DNA from: Bacillus sp. UNC41MFS5
GTDB taxonomy: Bacteria; Bacillota; Bacilli; Bacillales_B; DSM-18226
DNA: 64,000 nt
Assembly (NCBI RefSeq): GCF_000686805.1
Contig: NZ_JMLP01000010.1
Span: 248,001-312,000 of the forward strand
Direction of reading: 5' to 3'
The position numbers and the translations under genes were made by a program. Shown piece by piece: positions 56,899-64,000 of this stretch. The notes under the pieces were generated by a model. That model was not told the DNA's origin, searched no databases, and was given only the letters and a program-made list of their open reading frames with translations. The number at the start of each line of letters is the position of its first letter. The stretch's first letter is position 1.

Positions 56899-58176
56899 TT
56901 AAATCCAGCCTCTAAAGCGGCTCGCTTCTGCCATTTTTCTAACCCCAACCATATATGCAGAAAGACGCATATCTACTCGACGGGTCTGGGCAGTATCGTA
57001 AATATTATTAAAGGATTTTACCATTACTTTTTCAAGCTTTTCTTCCACTTCTTCTTCCGACCAATAGTAACCTTGGTTATTTTGAACCCACTCAAAATAA
57101 GAAACTGTTACTCCTCCGGCTGAAGCTAAAACATCTGGTACAAGGAGAATCCCACGCTCAGTTAAAATTTCCGTTGCTTCGAGTGTTGTTGGACCATTTG
57201 CTGCTTCAACAACGATGCTCGCACGAATATTATGAGCATTTTCTTCAGTAATTTGATTTTCTATCGCGGCTGGTACCAGAATATCACACTCAAGTTCCAG
57301 CAATTCCTTATTAGTTATCGTGTTATTAAATAACTTTGTAACTGTTCCGAAGCTGTCCCGTCTATCTAGGAGATAATCAATATCTAAGCCATTAGGATCA
57401 TGAAGGGCACCATATGCATCAGAAATCCCAATTACTTTTGCTCCCGCATCATGCATAAATTTAGCTAAAAAGCTTCCCGCATTACCAAAACCTTGTATAA
57501 CTACTCGCGCATCCTCAATTTGGATGCCTTTCTTCTTGGCAGCCTCTTGGATGCAGATCGTCACACCTTTTGCAGTGGCAGATTCACGCCCATGCGACCC
57601 ACCCAGAACAAGCGGTTTTCCTGTAATAAAACCAGGTGAATTGAATTCATCTATTCGACTATATTCATCCATCATCCATGCCATGATTTGCGAATTTGTA
57701 AATACGTCTGGAGCTGGAATATCTTTAGTTGGTCCTACAATTTGACTAATTGCTCTAACGTAACCTCGGCTTAATCTCTCAAGCTCTCTAAAGGACATAT
57801 CTCGAGGGTCGCAAACGATACCGCCTTTACCACCACCATACGGCAGGTCAACAATTCCACATTTCAAGCTCATCCAAATTGAAAGGGCTTTCACTTCCGT
57901 TTCTGTTACACCTGGATGGAAACGAATCCCACCCTTTGTTGGCCCTACTGCATCATTATGTTGTGCACGGTATCCAGTAAAAATTTTTATGGAACCATCA
58001 TCCATTCTTATTGGAATTTTAACGGTCATTAAACGTAATGGCTCTTTCAAGAGCTCGTAAACCTCTTCAGGATAACCTAACTTTTCAAGGGCCTTATGTA
58101 TAACTGTTTGCGTCGATTTCAACACATCATGCTTTTCCTCTTGATTAGTCTTTTCATTTTCTCTTTCGGCTACCAT
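56899..58176 (-). CDS. gudB: NAD-specific glutamate dehydrogenase (GudB/RocG type)
   Basis: Oxidatively deaminates glutamate. 425 aa: VGPTKGGIRFHPGVTETEVKALSIWMSLK (split), GGGKGG with the catalytic Lys, PAPDVFTNSQIMAWMMDEYS, GFGNAGS and the C-terminal VRKMAEASRFRGW. The region EVKALSIWMSLKCG has no VKA duplication; the cryptic B. subtilis 168 gudB carries a 9-bp duplication here, so this one should encode an active enzyme. ATG follows GGGAGG. Confidence 0.95.
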   Translation of the reverse strand: MVAERENEKTNQEEKHDVLKSTQTVIHKALEKLGYPEEVYELLKEPLRLMTVKIPIRMDDGSIKIFTGYRAQHNDAVGPTKGGIRFHPGVTETEVKALSIWMSLKCGIVDLPYGGGKGGIVCDPRDMSFRELERLSRGYVRAISQIVGPTKDIPAPDVFTNSQIMAWMMDEYSRIDEFNSPGFITGKPLVLGGSHGRESATAKGVTICIQEAAKKKGIQIEDARVVIQGFGNAGSFLAKFMHDAGAKVIGISDAYGALHDPNGLDIDYLLDRRDSFGTVTKLFNNTITNKELLELECDILVPAAIENQITEENAHNIRASIVVEAANGPTTLEATEILTERGILLVPDVLASAGGVTVSYFEWVQNNQGYYWSEEEVEEKLEKVMVKSFNNIYDTAQTRRVDMRLSAYMVGVRKMAEASRFRGWI

Positions 58177-58227
58177 TTGTAATCCTCCCTAAAAAAATGC
58201 TGCGAATGTTGTCATCTTTCAGACACA

Positions 58228-58255
58228 AGTATACACCTTTCATTCATTTATGCAA
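58228..58255 (-). promoter_or_regulatory. Sigma-A promoter of gudB
   Basis: On the minus strand TTGCAT (58255-58250), 16 nt, TATACT (58233-58228), about 45 nt before the gudB ATG. Confidence 0.6.
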
Positions 58256-58363
58256 GAAGAAAAGTATAAAAAAAATCATTTATGTAAACGCTGCCATCAG
58301 CATTTATAAAGAAGTTACAAATGCAATGGCTAAATATTATTGTTCAATATCATTTTCCCATTT

Positions 58364-58387
58364 AAGGGCGGTGGACGCCCTTTTTTA
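58364..58387 (+). terminator. Orphan plus-strand terminator between gudB and mecB
   Basis: AAGGGCG-gtgga-CGCCCTT followed by TTTTT on the plus strand only; on the minus strand no T-run follows. There is no annotated plus-strand gene upstream. Confidence 0.6.
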
Positions 58388-58406
58388 TCTATAAAATCAA
58401 GTAATT

Positions 58407-58988
58407 TTACTTAAAAAAATGAAGAATGGTTTCCACCGCTTGTTGTTCGATTATTCGTTTACCGTACTCAGCTAGAACATATGGACTAAGAATAGATGCA
58501 TTGCCAAATTCGGATAAAACGCAGGCTGCTTTCATATTTTTTTCCGAATCTAGATTATCCATTATTAAATAGTAGCGGTTGTTCCAAACATAGAGGCTCC
58601 CGCCGAAAATATTCACAGAGGACAGTCTTTTGGCAAGGCCGATAATATCTTCAAATTCATCAAACTCATACAAGAGATCCTCATAGCCTTCAACTCTTAC
58701 TTGCATCTCGATAAAACCATCATACAAAATTTCATCATCTTCTATCACATCATCAACGGTAATAATCAATATCATCCCTTGAGCTTGGAGGGAGAACACC
58801 TCTACCGCAACAGAACCTTGAATATCAACATCAAATTCCTCACTTGCCTCTTCCAGCATATCATGGAAAAGCTGATTCCATTTAATGGAGTCCTTCCAAA
58901 TATCTTCTTTGGAGAGTCCTCTGTCAAATAAATCATCAGAGGTTAGAAAAATCTTTATTTTATTGGCTGTTAAGCGTTCTAAGCGCAT
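58407..58988 (-). CDS. mecB: MecA-type adaptor protein, MecB (YpbH)
   Basis: 193 aa. MecA family: N-terminal substrate-binding part (MRLERLTANKIKIFLTSDDLFDRGLSKEDIW) and C-terminal ClpC-binding domain (FDEFEDIIGLAKRL...GGSLYVWNNRYYLIM...ILSPYVLAEYGKRI). Adaptor for ClpCP proteolysis. Position next to ypbG and gudB points to the YpbH paralogue rather than MecA. ATG follows AGGGGG. Confidence 0.88.
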   Translation of the reverse strand: MRLERLTANKIKIFLTSDDLFDRGLSKEDIWKDSIKWNQLFHDMLEEASEEFDVDIQGSVAVEVFSLQAQGMILIITVDDVIEDDEILYDGFIEMQVRVEGYEDLLYEFDEFEDIIGLAKRLSSVNIFGGSLYVWNNRYYLIMDNLDSEKNMKAACVLSEFGNASILSPYVLAEYGKRIIEQQAVETILHFFK

Positions 58989-59063
58989 GATTTTGCCCCC
59001 TGCCGTGACATAACTCTTGTTTTCAGTGTATGCCCCAGGGTTCTGTTGGTGAATTGTCTATAT

Positions 59064-59861
59064 TTATCCTTCCTTTTCAGAATTCCCATTAAGTGTAATC
59101 AGGTGACATTCAGCTGGTGCACCTAACCGGAGTGGAATGGAAGTGGTACCATAACCATTACTTATAAGAAGGACTGTATTATCCAGCTTTTTTATTTTTC
59201 CCCGCTCATGGGGGCTATATCCTAAAATATGGATCTGCCCACCGTGTGTATGCCCGCTTAACACCAAGCGTATTTTATGCTCTGGAAGAATCTTATCTGT
59301 AATATTAGGATAATGACTGGCTAATATCTTAAAACCACTTTCTTCCGCATCTAATATGGCCAAATCAAGGCGATCTCGTTCTTGGCTTAAATCATCTACA
59401 CCTAGTAAACAAAATTTTTCTCCTTCAGTAGATTCAAAGGTAACTGCTGTATTAGCTAATACTTTTATACCCAATTCTAGGAGTATGGCATCCAATTTAT
59501 GATAATCCACTTCATAATCATTATTTCCCCAAACAAAATAAACTGGGCCAATTTGTTTTAATTTCATTAAGTTTGCCTTTACTTTTTCAAAAGATACTCC
59601 TTTTTCAGTTAAATCACCACCGATTACAACAATATCCGCTTTCCCCATAGCTGGATTTACCACTTTATCAGCGATCGTTCGCCTATGTATATCGGAAATG
59701 AAAAAAATCGAAACACTGCCAAGTGATTTAGGAAAGTCAGGAAAGCTGAATTCATGTTCTATGATTTTATTCAAAAAAGCTTCTCGTACCATATATATAA
59801 GAAGGCATCCGCCCATGATGAACAAGAAAACTAATGTTATAACCATTTCTCTTTTCCCCAT
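59064..59861 (-). CDS. ypbG: YpbG, membrane-anchored metallophosphoesterase
   Basis: 265 aa. One N-terminal membrane helix (about 6-25) then a calcineurin-like phosphoesterase: FFISDIHRR, VIGGDLTEKG, FVWGNNDYEVD, ILASHYPNI and LSGHTHGGQIHI, carrying the dimetal ligands (the first motif is DIH). Substrate unknown. ATG 59861 has only a weak ribosome site; ATG six codons later is possible. It starts 7 nt after the small membrane gene. Confidence 0.87.
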   Translation of the reverse strand: MGKREMVITLVFLFIMGGCLLIYMVREAFLNKIIEHEFSFPDFPKSLGSVSIFFISDIHRRTIADKVVNPAMGKADIVVIGGDLTEKGVSFEKVKANLMKLKQIGPVYFVWGNNDYEVDYHKLDAILLELGIKVLANTAVTFESTEGEKFCLLGVDDLSQERDRLDLAILDAEESGFKILASHYPNITDKILPEHKIRLVLSGHTHGGQIHILGYSPHERGKIKKLDNTVLLISNGYGTTSIPLRLGAPAECHLITLNGNSEKEG

Positions 59862-59868
59862 TTCTTAA

Positions 59869-60237
59869 CTAACGTTCAATGGAAATCATACCATAAAAAA
59901 GACTTAAACTAAAAAATACAATTGTTTGTACCAAGCCTAAATAAAAGAGAAGGCAAAAAACAATCAGAAGATATAGGTACTCAATGAGAAGGTCAACACC
60001 AATTACTTTTCGTTTTTGCCAAGCTATTTTTGTTCCAACAATAAGTTCTGATAGGACTCTTCCAGTTAAGAGAAATCCGATAAAAAAAACCAAAGTTGCT
60101 GCAAAAAATTTTAAAGGATTTATGACAAGACTTATAAAGAAATCAGATATCACAAAAGGATGTGGTATTGAAATCCATTTGATGAGTATATACCCACATA
60201 AAAAAATCACAAAATACTTAATCACTTTAATGAACAT
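59869..60237 (-). CDS. Small membrane protein of unknown function
   Basis: 122 aa, with three to four hydrophobic helices (IKYFVIFLCGYILIKWI, FFAATLVFFIGFLLTG, LLIEYLYLLIVFCLLFYLGLV, IVFFSLSLFYGM). I do not recognise it. Its ribosome site GGGAGGGG is the 3' arm of the terminator that follows the CBS gene, and the T-run abuts the ATG, so its expression may be limited by that hairpin. It is followed by ypbG after 7 nt. Confidence 0.7.
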   Translation of the reverse strand: MFIKVIKYFVIFLCGYILIKWISIPHPFVISDFFISLVINPLKFFAATLVFFIGFLLTGRVLSELIVGTKIAWQKRKVIGVDLLIEYLYLLIVFCLLFYLGLVQTIVFFSLSLFYGMISIER

Positions 60238-60269
60238 AAAAAACCCCTCCCATACAATGTATGAGAAGG
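60238..60269 (-). terminator. Terminator whose stem carries the next gene's ribosome site
   Basis: On the minus strand CCTTCTCATAC-att-GTATGGGAGGGG (60269-60244) is followed by TTTTTT (60243-60238) and then ATG at 60237. It follows the CBS gene stop by about 24 nt. Confidence 0.8.
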
Positions 60270-60293
60270 ATTTAAAAACTTACCTACTGCTAG

Positions 60294-60929
60294 TTAATCG
60301 TCTTCTTGGATACTCAATATTCTGAAGCCATGGTCTTCCAGCCGCTTAGTGAATTTATCGATGTTGTCTTTTTTCTCAATCTTCATAACGATTCTTCGGA
60401 CAAGTTTATCTGTTTCATCAAAGGTTACCAGAGAAATAATATGCTCGTGGAATTGATGTGCGATTTCAGACAGGCGTGCAATCCGTCCTTCGGTTTCAAC
60501 TGATGTAAAGGCAATCCTCACACCAGGACGATTTACCCCAAATGCACTTTCGAAAGAACTAATTACATCCGAGCGTGTCACTACTCCAAGGAAGTTTTTG
60601 TTCGCATCAACAACCGCTAATAAAGGGAAATCCTTTAAATCAAGAAGTGTTTTCTCAAATAATTCTCCGCCTTCTAGAAACTTATCATGATGTGTAACAA
60701 TATCTTTTACAAAAGTTGAAGTTAAATACTCATCCTTTTGATGATTAGACTGAAAGTAACTCTCATAAATGTTATATCTTGTTGCTACGCCCACATACTT
60801 TTCCCCACTTAATACCGGGAGCCCATCAATCTGATGTCTTTCCAAGCTTTCTAAAGCCTCTTTCAGTGAAGTATTTTCCTGGGCAGTAAAGCATTCATGC
60901 TTTGGAATCATAATATTTTTTACGAACAA
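60294..60929 (-). CDS. Tandem CBS-domain protein (AcuB-like)
   Basis: 211 aa: two CBS motifs (about 5-60, HQIDGLPVLSGEKYVGVATRYNI; about 72-130, FPLLAVVDANKNFLGVVTRSDVI) and a C-terminal ACT-like part (VRIAFTSVETEGRIARLSEIAHQF ... RIVMKIEK). The layout resembles AcuB-type regulators that bind adenine nucleotides. Partner unknown. Start TTG 60929 behind GAGGTGAT; ATG 60911 is the alternative. Confidence 0.82.
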   Translation of the reverse strand: MFVKNIMIPKHECFTAQENTSLKEALESLERHQIDGLPVLSGEKYVGVATRYNIYESYFQSNHQKDEYLTSTFVKDIVTHHDKFLEGGELFEKTLLDLKDFPLLAVVDANKNFLGVVTRSDVISSFESAFGVNRPGVRIAFTSVETEGRIARLSEIAHQFHEHIISLVTFDETDKLVRRIVMKIEKKDNIDKFTKRLEDHGFRILSIQEDD

Positions 60930-61014
60930 TTCCCATCACCTCGAAATATAATCATGCTTTATTTAGTATACTTCTATAAGGCTTGGAAAAAACCCTTTTG
61001 CATTTAAGATTATG

Positions 61015-61042
61015 TCATAGAAAAAGGAACATTTCATATTAT
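61015..61042 (+). promoter_or_regulatory. Sigma-E-like promoter of cotJABC
   Basis: TCATAGA (61015-61021), 13 nt, CATATTAT (61035-61042); close to the KMATATT / CATACAMT pattern. cotJ is sigma-E dependent in B. subtilis. Confidence 0.55.
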
Positions 61043-61072
61043 TAAATGATGTTGAATAAAGGGAGGGCTAAA

Positions 61073-61303
61073 ATGAATACACATATCAAAACCTTTCATC
61101 CGTATGCGAGTCCGTTTGACCCTTGCCAGCCAATCCTTGAAAAAACTTACTCTACCCCACCACATTTATATATGGGATTTCAACCACCAAACCTGCAACA
61201 ATTTACACCACTTGAGGCACTGAGAGCCGGCACTTTATGGAAAGACTTTTATGATCCTTACTTTAACACATTTGAGAAGGCCAAAGGGGGACTGCCCACA
61301 TGA
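61073..61303 (+). CDS. cotJA: Spore coat protein CotJA
   Basis: 76 aa, starts MNTHIKTFHPYASPFDPCQPI, rich in Pro/Tyr/Phe, with YMGFQPPNLQQFTPLEALRAGTLW typical of CotJA. ATG 61073 follows AAGGGAGGG; the upstream in-frame Met at 61046 has no good site. Overlaps cotJB by 4 bp. Confidence 0.93.
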   Translation: MNTHIKTFHPYASPFDPCQPILEKTYSTPPHLYMGFQPPNLQQFTPLEALRAGTLWKDFYDPYFNTFEKAKGGLPT

Positions 61304-61560
61304 AACAGGTTCCCGCCGAATATTATCAATTAATGGAACAGCTCCAAGCTGTCGACTTTGTTTTAGTTGAACTAACCCTTTACCTTGATACACATAATGA
61401 TGATCTTGAAGCCATCAATCAATTTAATCATTACGTAAAAGAAAGAAAACATTTAAAAAAGGCATTTGAAAGCCAATTTGGTCCATTATTGCAATATGGT
61501 AATAGTTACTCCAGTTATCCTTGGAATTGGGATGACACCCCTTGGCCATGGCAAGTTTAA
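61300..61560 (+). CDS. cotJB: Spore coat protein CotJB
   Basis: 86 aa: YYQLMEQLQAVDFVLVELTLYLDTH, then KKAFESQFGPLLQYGNSYS and a Trp/Pro-rich end (YPWNWDDTPWPWQV), as in CotJB. Its ATG overlaps the cotJA stop (ATGA), implying coupled translation. Coat component deposited from the mother cell. Confidence 0.93.
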   Translation: MKQVPAEYYQLMEQLQAVDFVLVELTLYLDTHNDDLEAINQFNHYVKERKHLKKAFESQFGPLLQYGNSYSSYPWNWDDTPWPWQV

Positions 61561-61577
61561 AAAGGAGGGTGAGGTAA

Positions 61578-62147
61578 ATGTGGATATATGAAAAGAAACT
61601 ACAATATCCTGTTCGAGTCAGTACGTGTAACCCGACGTTAGCAAAATATTTAATTGAGCAGTATGGCGGTGCAGACGGAGAACTCGCGGCAGCACTCCGA
61701 TATTTAAACCAAAGATACACGATTCCTGATAAAGTAATTGGGCTATTGACAGACATCGGCACAGAAGAGTTTGCCCACCTGGAAATGATTGCCACGATGG
61801 TTTATAAATTAACGAAAGATGCCACTCCAGAGCAAATGAAAGCAGCTGGATTGGCAGAACATTACGCCGACCATGATAGCGCATTATACTACCATAATGC
61901 CGCAGGAGCTCCATTTACAGCTACTTATATAACTGCAAAGGGTGACCCAATTGCAGATTTATATGAAGATATTGCAGCCGAAGAAAAGGCCCGTGCCACT
62001 TACCAGTGGTTGATTAATTTAAGTGATGATCCTGATATCAATGATAGCCTTCGCTTTTTACGTGAACGGGAAATCATTCATTCGCAACGCTTCCGTGAAG
62101 CGGTTGAGATATTAAAAGATGAACGTGGCAAAAAAACAATCTTTTAA
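61578..62147 (+). CDS. cotJC: Spore coat protein CotJC, manganese-catalase-like
   Basis: 189 aa with the ferritin-like Mn-catalase fold: QYGGADGELAAALRYLNQRY, IGTEEFAHLEMIATMVYKL and EDIAAEEKARATYQWLI, supplying the Glu and His metal ligands (EEFAHLE). Shorter than free Mn catalases, usual for CotJC. Follows cotJB after an AAAGGAGGGTGAGG site. Last gene of the operon. Confidence 0.94.
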   Translation: MWIYEKKLQYPVRVSTCNPTLAKYLIEQYGGADGELAAALRYLNQRYTIPDKVIGLLTDIGTEEFAHLEMIATMVYKLTKDATPEQMKAAGLAEHYADHDSALYYHNAAGAPFTATYITAKGDPIADLYEDIAAEEKARATYQWLINLSDDPDINDSLRFLREREIIHSQRFREAVEILKDERGKKTIF

Positions 62148-62152
62148 TACCA

Positions 62153-62188
62153 AATAAGAAGCAGTTGTTGTCTGCTTCTTATTTCTTT
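62153..62188. terminator. Bidirectional terminator between cotJC and ypbF
   Basis: AATAAGAAGCAG/CTGCTTCTTATT with TTTCTTTT on the plus side; on the minus side it follows the ypbF stop. Confidence 0.85.
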
Positions 62189-62634
62189 TCATGATATAGA
62201 TTAATGTCATATTTTGTTTTCATCATTTCAAAGACAATATGGCGGCTTTTCCATTCCTCTTCTTTCTTCCAATAATCTTTACTGCGGTCAACAATTTCAC
62301 AGCGTAATTCATGGTATTCTTTTTCTGCTTTGTCTTTTTTCTCTTTCAACAAGTTCATGGTTCCATACATGCCCACACAAAAGACTAACAGTGTTAAATT
62401 ATTCGAATCATTAACAAAGGCAGAAAACATCGCAGCAAAGGAATAGGAATAAATACTGGCAACTGTTAGATATAAATAGACAAAAAAACTCGCGGCCAAT
62501 ATTATTGTTGCCCAGATTGAAAGGATATGCCGCTTTTTAAACCGATCAAACTTCTCTTTCCTTTTTCTTACATTTTCAAGTGCTTGTTTGGTTGCTTGAT
62601 CCGTATTTTCAAGTAATTGGATTGGAGAATCCAT
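62179..62634 (-). CDS. ypbF: YpbF, DUF2663 membrane protein
   Basis: 151 aa. Charged N-terminus, two membrane helices (about 42-62, SIWATIILAASFFVYLYLTVA; about 80-97, LTLLVFCVGMYGTMNLL) and a charged coiled-coil-like tail (KEKKDKAEKEYHELRCEI). Matches YpbF; function unknown. ATG 62634 follows GGAGGGTGA. Confidence 0.82.
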   Translation of the reverse strand: MDSPIQLLENTDQATKQALENVRKRKEKFDRFKKRHILSIWATIILAASFFVYLYLTVASIYSYSFAAMFSAFVNDSNNLTLLVFCVGMYGTMNLLKEKKDKAEKEYHELRCEIVDRSKDYWKKEEEWKSRHIVFEMMKTKYDINLYHEKK

Positions 62635-62697
62635 TTTATCACCCTCCATTTCTCTATATATACATATGAACTTGTCCTTTCTATTATGTTTTTTTCA

Positions 62698-62724
62698 TGA
62701 AAAAACCGATCACTAAGGGATCGG
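62698..62724 (-). terminator. Terminator after ypbE
   Basis: On the minus strand CCGATC-ccttagt-GATCGG followed by TTTTTTC, beginning at the ypbE stop. Confidence 0.8.
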
Positions 62725-63351
62725 CTAATTGTTTATTGGTATTTTCAAAACCTGTCCTGCATTAACTTGTTTGCTCCGAAGATGATTGGCTTTCATAATG
62801 ATGTCCATCCCCTTTGGAGAATGGTAGTACTTCAAGGCTATTCTATATAGGTTTTCGTTTGGTTTAACTGTATGCGTTACAGTAGAATTAATTTGTGATT
62901 CTGTCGAGTTTTTTGTTGGTTTTTTTGGGGGTACTGTAGTTTCAGACTGTTTTACCTCGTTGCTAGTTTGTTCTGTTTCATGATCCTCAGGATTCGTTTC
63001 CTTCGATTGATCCAAATCTTCGGCTTTTGTTTCTTCTTCCTCATTTGGCGTTTCTAAATTAATGGTTTCATAGCCAACAGAATCCTCAGTGGTTTTAGGA
63101 ACTCCATTAACTTTTTTAGCACCATCACGGTACGAAATTGCACTAAAAATAATGATTGGCAGGAGGATAAAGAACAAAACTAATAAACGTATAACTGGGT
63201 ACTTTAACTTCCACTTTATTTTTTTCTTCTTTTGCCGATGTATATGCTCACGAGGCGGCAAGTCGTCTTTGGTGTCCACTTTCTCATTAATTTTTTCTAT
63301 TCTTTGTTTTAAACGTTCCGCCTGGTCCCTGTAAGGCTCTTCGCTATTCAT
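62725..63351 (-). CDS. ypbE: YpbE, membrane-anchored LysM protein
   Basis: 208 aa. A charged, basic cytoplasmic part (1-48) precedes one membrane helix (about 52-70, PVIRLLVLFFILLPIIIFSAI). A disordered Glu/Thr-rich region (about 90-155) follows, then a C-terminal LysM domain (about 160-206: HTVKPNENLYRIALKYY...VNAGQVLKIP), which binds peptidoglycan. Its ATG overlaps the ypbD stop (ATGA). Confidence 0.88.
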   Translation of the reverse strand: MNSEEPYRDQAERLKQRIEKINEKVDTKDDLPPREHIHRQKKKKIKWKLKYPVIRLLVLFFILLPIIIFSAISYRDGAKKVNGVPKTTEDSVGYETINLETPNEEEETKAEDLDQSKETNPEDHETEQTSNEVKQSETTVPPKKPTKNSTESQINSTVTHTVKPNENLYRIALKYYHSPKGMDIIMKANHLRSKQVNAGQVLKIPINN

Positions 63352-63953
63352 AACCGCACTTCTCCCCGTTCATTTTCTCTGGTTGGACTTTTACATTTTA
63401 TATAAACACCTAATAAAAAATCAATAACAAAATGCATAACAATTGTAATAGCTAAATTATTGGTCCATTCAAAAATTAGTCCAATCAAAAAGCTTAATAC
63501 AACAATATTTACAAATAAAAACCAATTAAAAAGATATCGATAGTGAATAATTGCAAAAATAATGCTCGCGAAAACCAGTCCTACTTTTGTTTGTATGATT
63601 CCTCTAAACAATAATTCCTCACTAAACGCTACAAAAAAAGCAATCAGTACGATGTGACAAATGTTTCTATTTCTAAAGATTCTTTCATTTAAACCCCCAT
63701 CATCATAAAAGGAAGAAGGCAGCCATTTCATTAAGAGAACATCTAACATCACAACTATTAATCCTGCAGGAATCCCAATTGTAAAAATGTGAGAGTCATC
63801 CAGAATAATATTTTCTAAATAGGAGAAATGGTCAAAAAATATAAACCCCAATAGTAATGAGATGACACAGAGAATTATTTGTGTCATATACAGATGAAAA
63901 AGCAAATCTCTATCCGTTAATCCATTTATTAATTCAAAATACTTCTTTTTCAT
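63348..63953 (-). CDS. ypbD: YpbD, CPBP/CAAX-family membrane protease
   Basis: 201 aa, about six membrane helices. The Abi/CPBP motifs are present: FVAFSEELLFRGIIQTKVG (EExxxR), FAIIHYRYLFN and VMHFVIDFLLG (His/Asp near 176-180). Substrate unknown. ATG 63953 follows GAGTTGAGGGA and overlaps the stop of the gene upstream. Confidence 0.9.
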   Translation of the reverse strand: MKKKYFELINGLTDRDLLFHLYMTQIILCVISLLLGFIFFDHFSYLENIILDDSHIFTIGIPAGLIVVMLDVLLMKWLPSSFYDDGGLNERIFRNRNICHIVLIAFFVAFSEELLFRGIIQTKVGLVFASIIFAIIHYRYLFNWFLFVNIVVLSFLIGLIFEWTNNLAITIVMHFVIDFLLGVYIKCKSPTRENERGEVRL

Positions 63954-64000
63954 TCCCTCAACTCACTATTGATTAGAATTTTGGCAAGATATTCTTTCCA
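63950..64000 (-). CDS. C-terminal end of an upstream gene, probably the RecQ-family helicase
   Basis: An open minus-strand frame enters from the window edge, reads WKEYLAKILINSELRE and stops with TGA overlapping the ypbD ATG. In B. subtilis recS (RecQ-like helicase) lies directly upstream of ypbD. The identity is by position only. Confidence 0.45.
   Translation of the reverse strand, partial: WKEYLAKILINSELRE

Noticed and set aside
58197..58394. 65-codon plus-strand ORF between gudB and mecB
   Set aside because: It spans the orphan terminator stem, lacks a ribosome site and has no recognisable composition.
1..64000. CRISPR arrays, tRNA or rRNA genes, prophage, toxin-antitoxin or defence islands
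   Set aside because: I saw no spaced direct repeats, tRNA-like cloverleafs, rRNA signatures, integrases, transposases or defence-type gene clusters. The gene order is conserved core.

Overview
The window looks like chromosomal core DNA from an AT-rich, endospore-forming member of the Bacillaceae. Evidence: the gene order closely follows the Bacillus subtilis segment from yppE/ponA to ypbD. It carries spore genes (spoIVA, sleB-ypeB, cotJABC, sspM, ypjB), bacillithiol genes (bshA, bshB1, ypdA), the TRAP gene mtrB, and strong GGAGG-type ribosome sites with many TTG/GTG starts. No rRNA, tRNA, CRISPR array, prophage or intact insertion sequence was seen. Almost everything lies on the minus strand; the exceptions are sspM, recU-ponA, ypjC, ypzI and cotJABC.

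Layout. 1-2.1 kb: yppE (cut by the window edge), a YppD-like gene, sspM and yppC. 2.1-5.5 kb: recU-ponA. 5.5-13.1 kb: ypoC, nth, dnaD, aspB, ypmB, ypmA, a secreted degenerate metallo-beta-lactamase-fold protein, and dinG. 13.3-15.6 kb: panB-panC-panD behind a structured leader that ends in a terminator. 15.6-21.2 kb: birA, cca, bshA, bshB1, mgsA, dapB and ypjD, tightly packed. 21.4-23.8 kb: ypjC, ypjB, ypjA. 23.8-25.9 kb: qcrABC, the menaquinol:cytochrome c reductase. 26-29.4 kb: ypiF, ypiB, ypiA and a degenerate amidohydrolase-like gene, followed by a 135-bp GC-rich palindromic repeat. 29.8-36 kb: the shikimate and aromatic amino acid block (chorismate synthase, aroB, aroH, hisC, tyrA, EPSP synthase). 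36-41 kb: ndk, hepT, menaquinone methyltransferase, hepS, mtrB, folE, hbs. 41-47.6 kb: spoIVA, yphF, yphE, gpsA, der, yphA, ypzI. 47.6-51.6 kb: fni, ypfD, plsC-like, cmk, ypfB. 51.6-56.8 kb: ypeB-sleB, prsW, asparaginase, ypdA. 56.9-64 kb: gudB, mecB, ypbG, a small membrane protein, a CBS protein, cotJABC, ypbF, ypbE, ypbD and the last codons of an upstream gene, probably the RecQ-family helicase.

The genes serve a few linked jobs. EPSP and chorismate synthases, fni, hepS/hepT and the menaquinone methyltransferase supply menaquinone, which qcrABC uses. panBCD supplies CoA precursors and birA handles biotin. ponA, recU, dinG, nth, dnaD and hbs serve wall synthesis and chromosome maintenance. 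spoIVA, cotJ, sleB/ypeB and the small sigma-G-type genes serve the spore.

Against the recalled B. subtilis order, several genes are absent at their usual places: trpEDCFBA (between aroH and hisC), asnS, cheR, motI/ypfA and yphB. I see no complete new biological system. The best leads are the pan leader with mutually exclusive hairpins, a terminator stem that carries the next gene's ribosome site, two tiny genes with matching sigma-G-like promoters, two apparent pseudoenzymes, and the GC-rich repeat.
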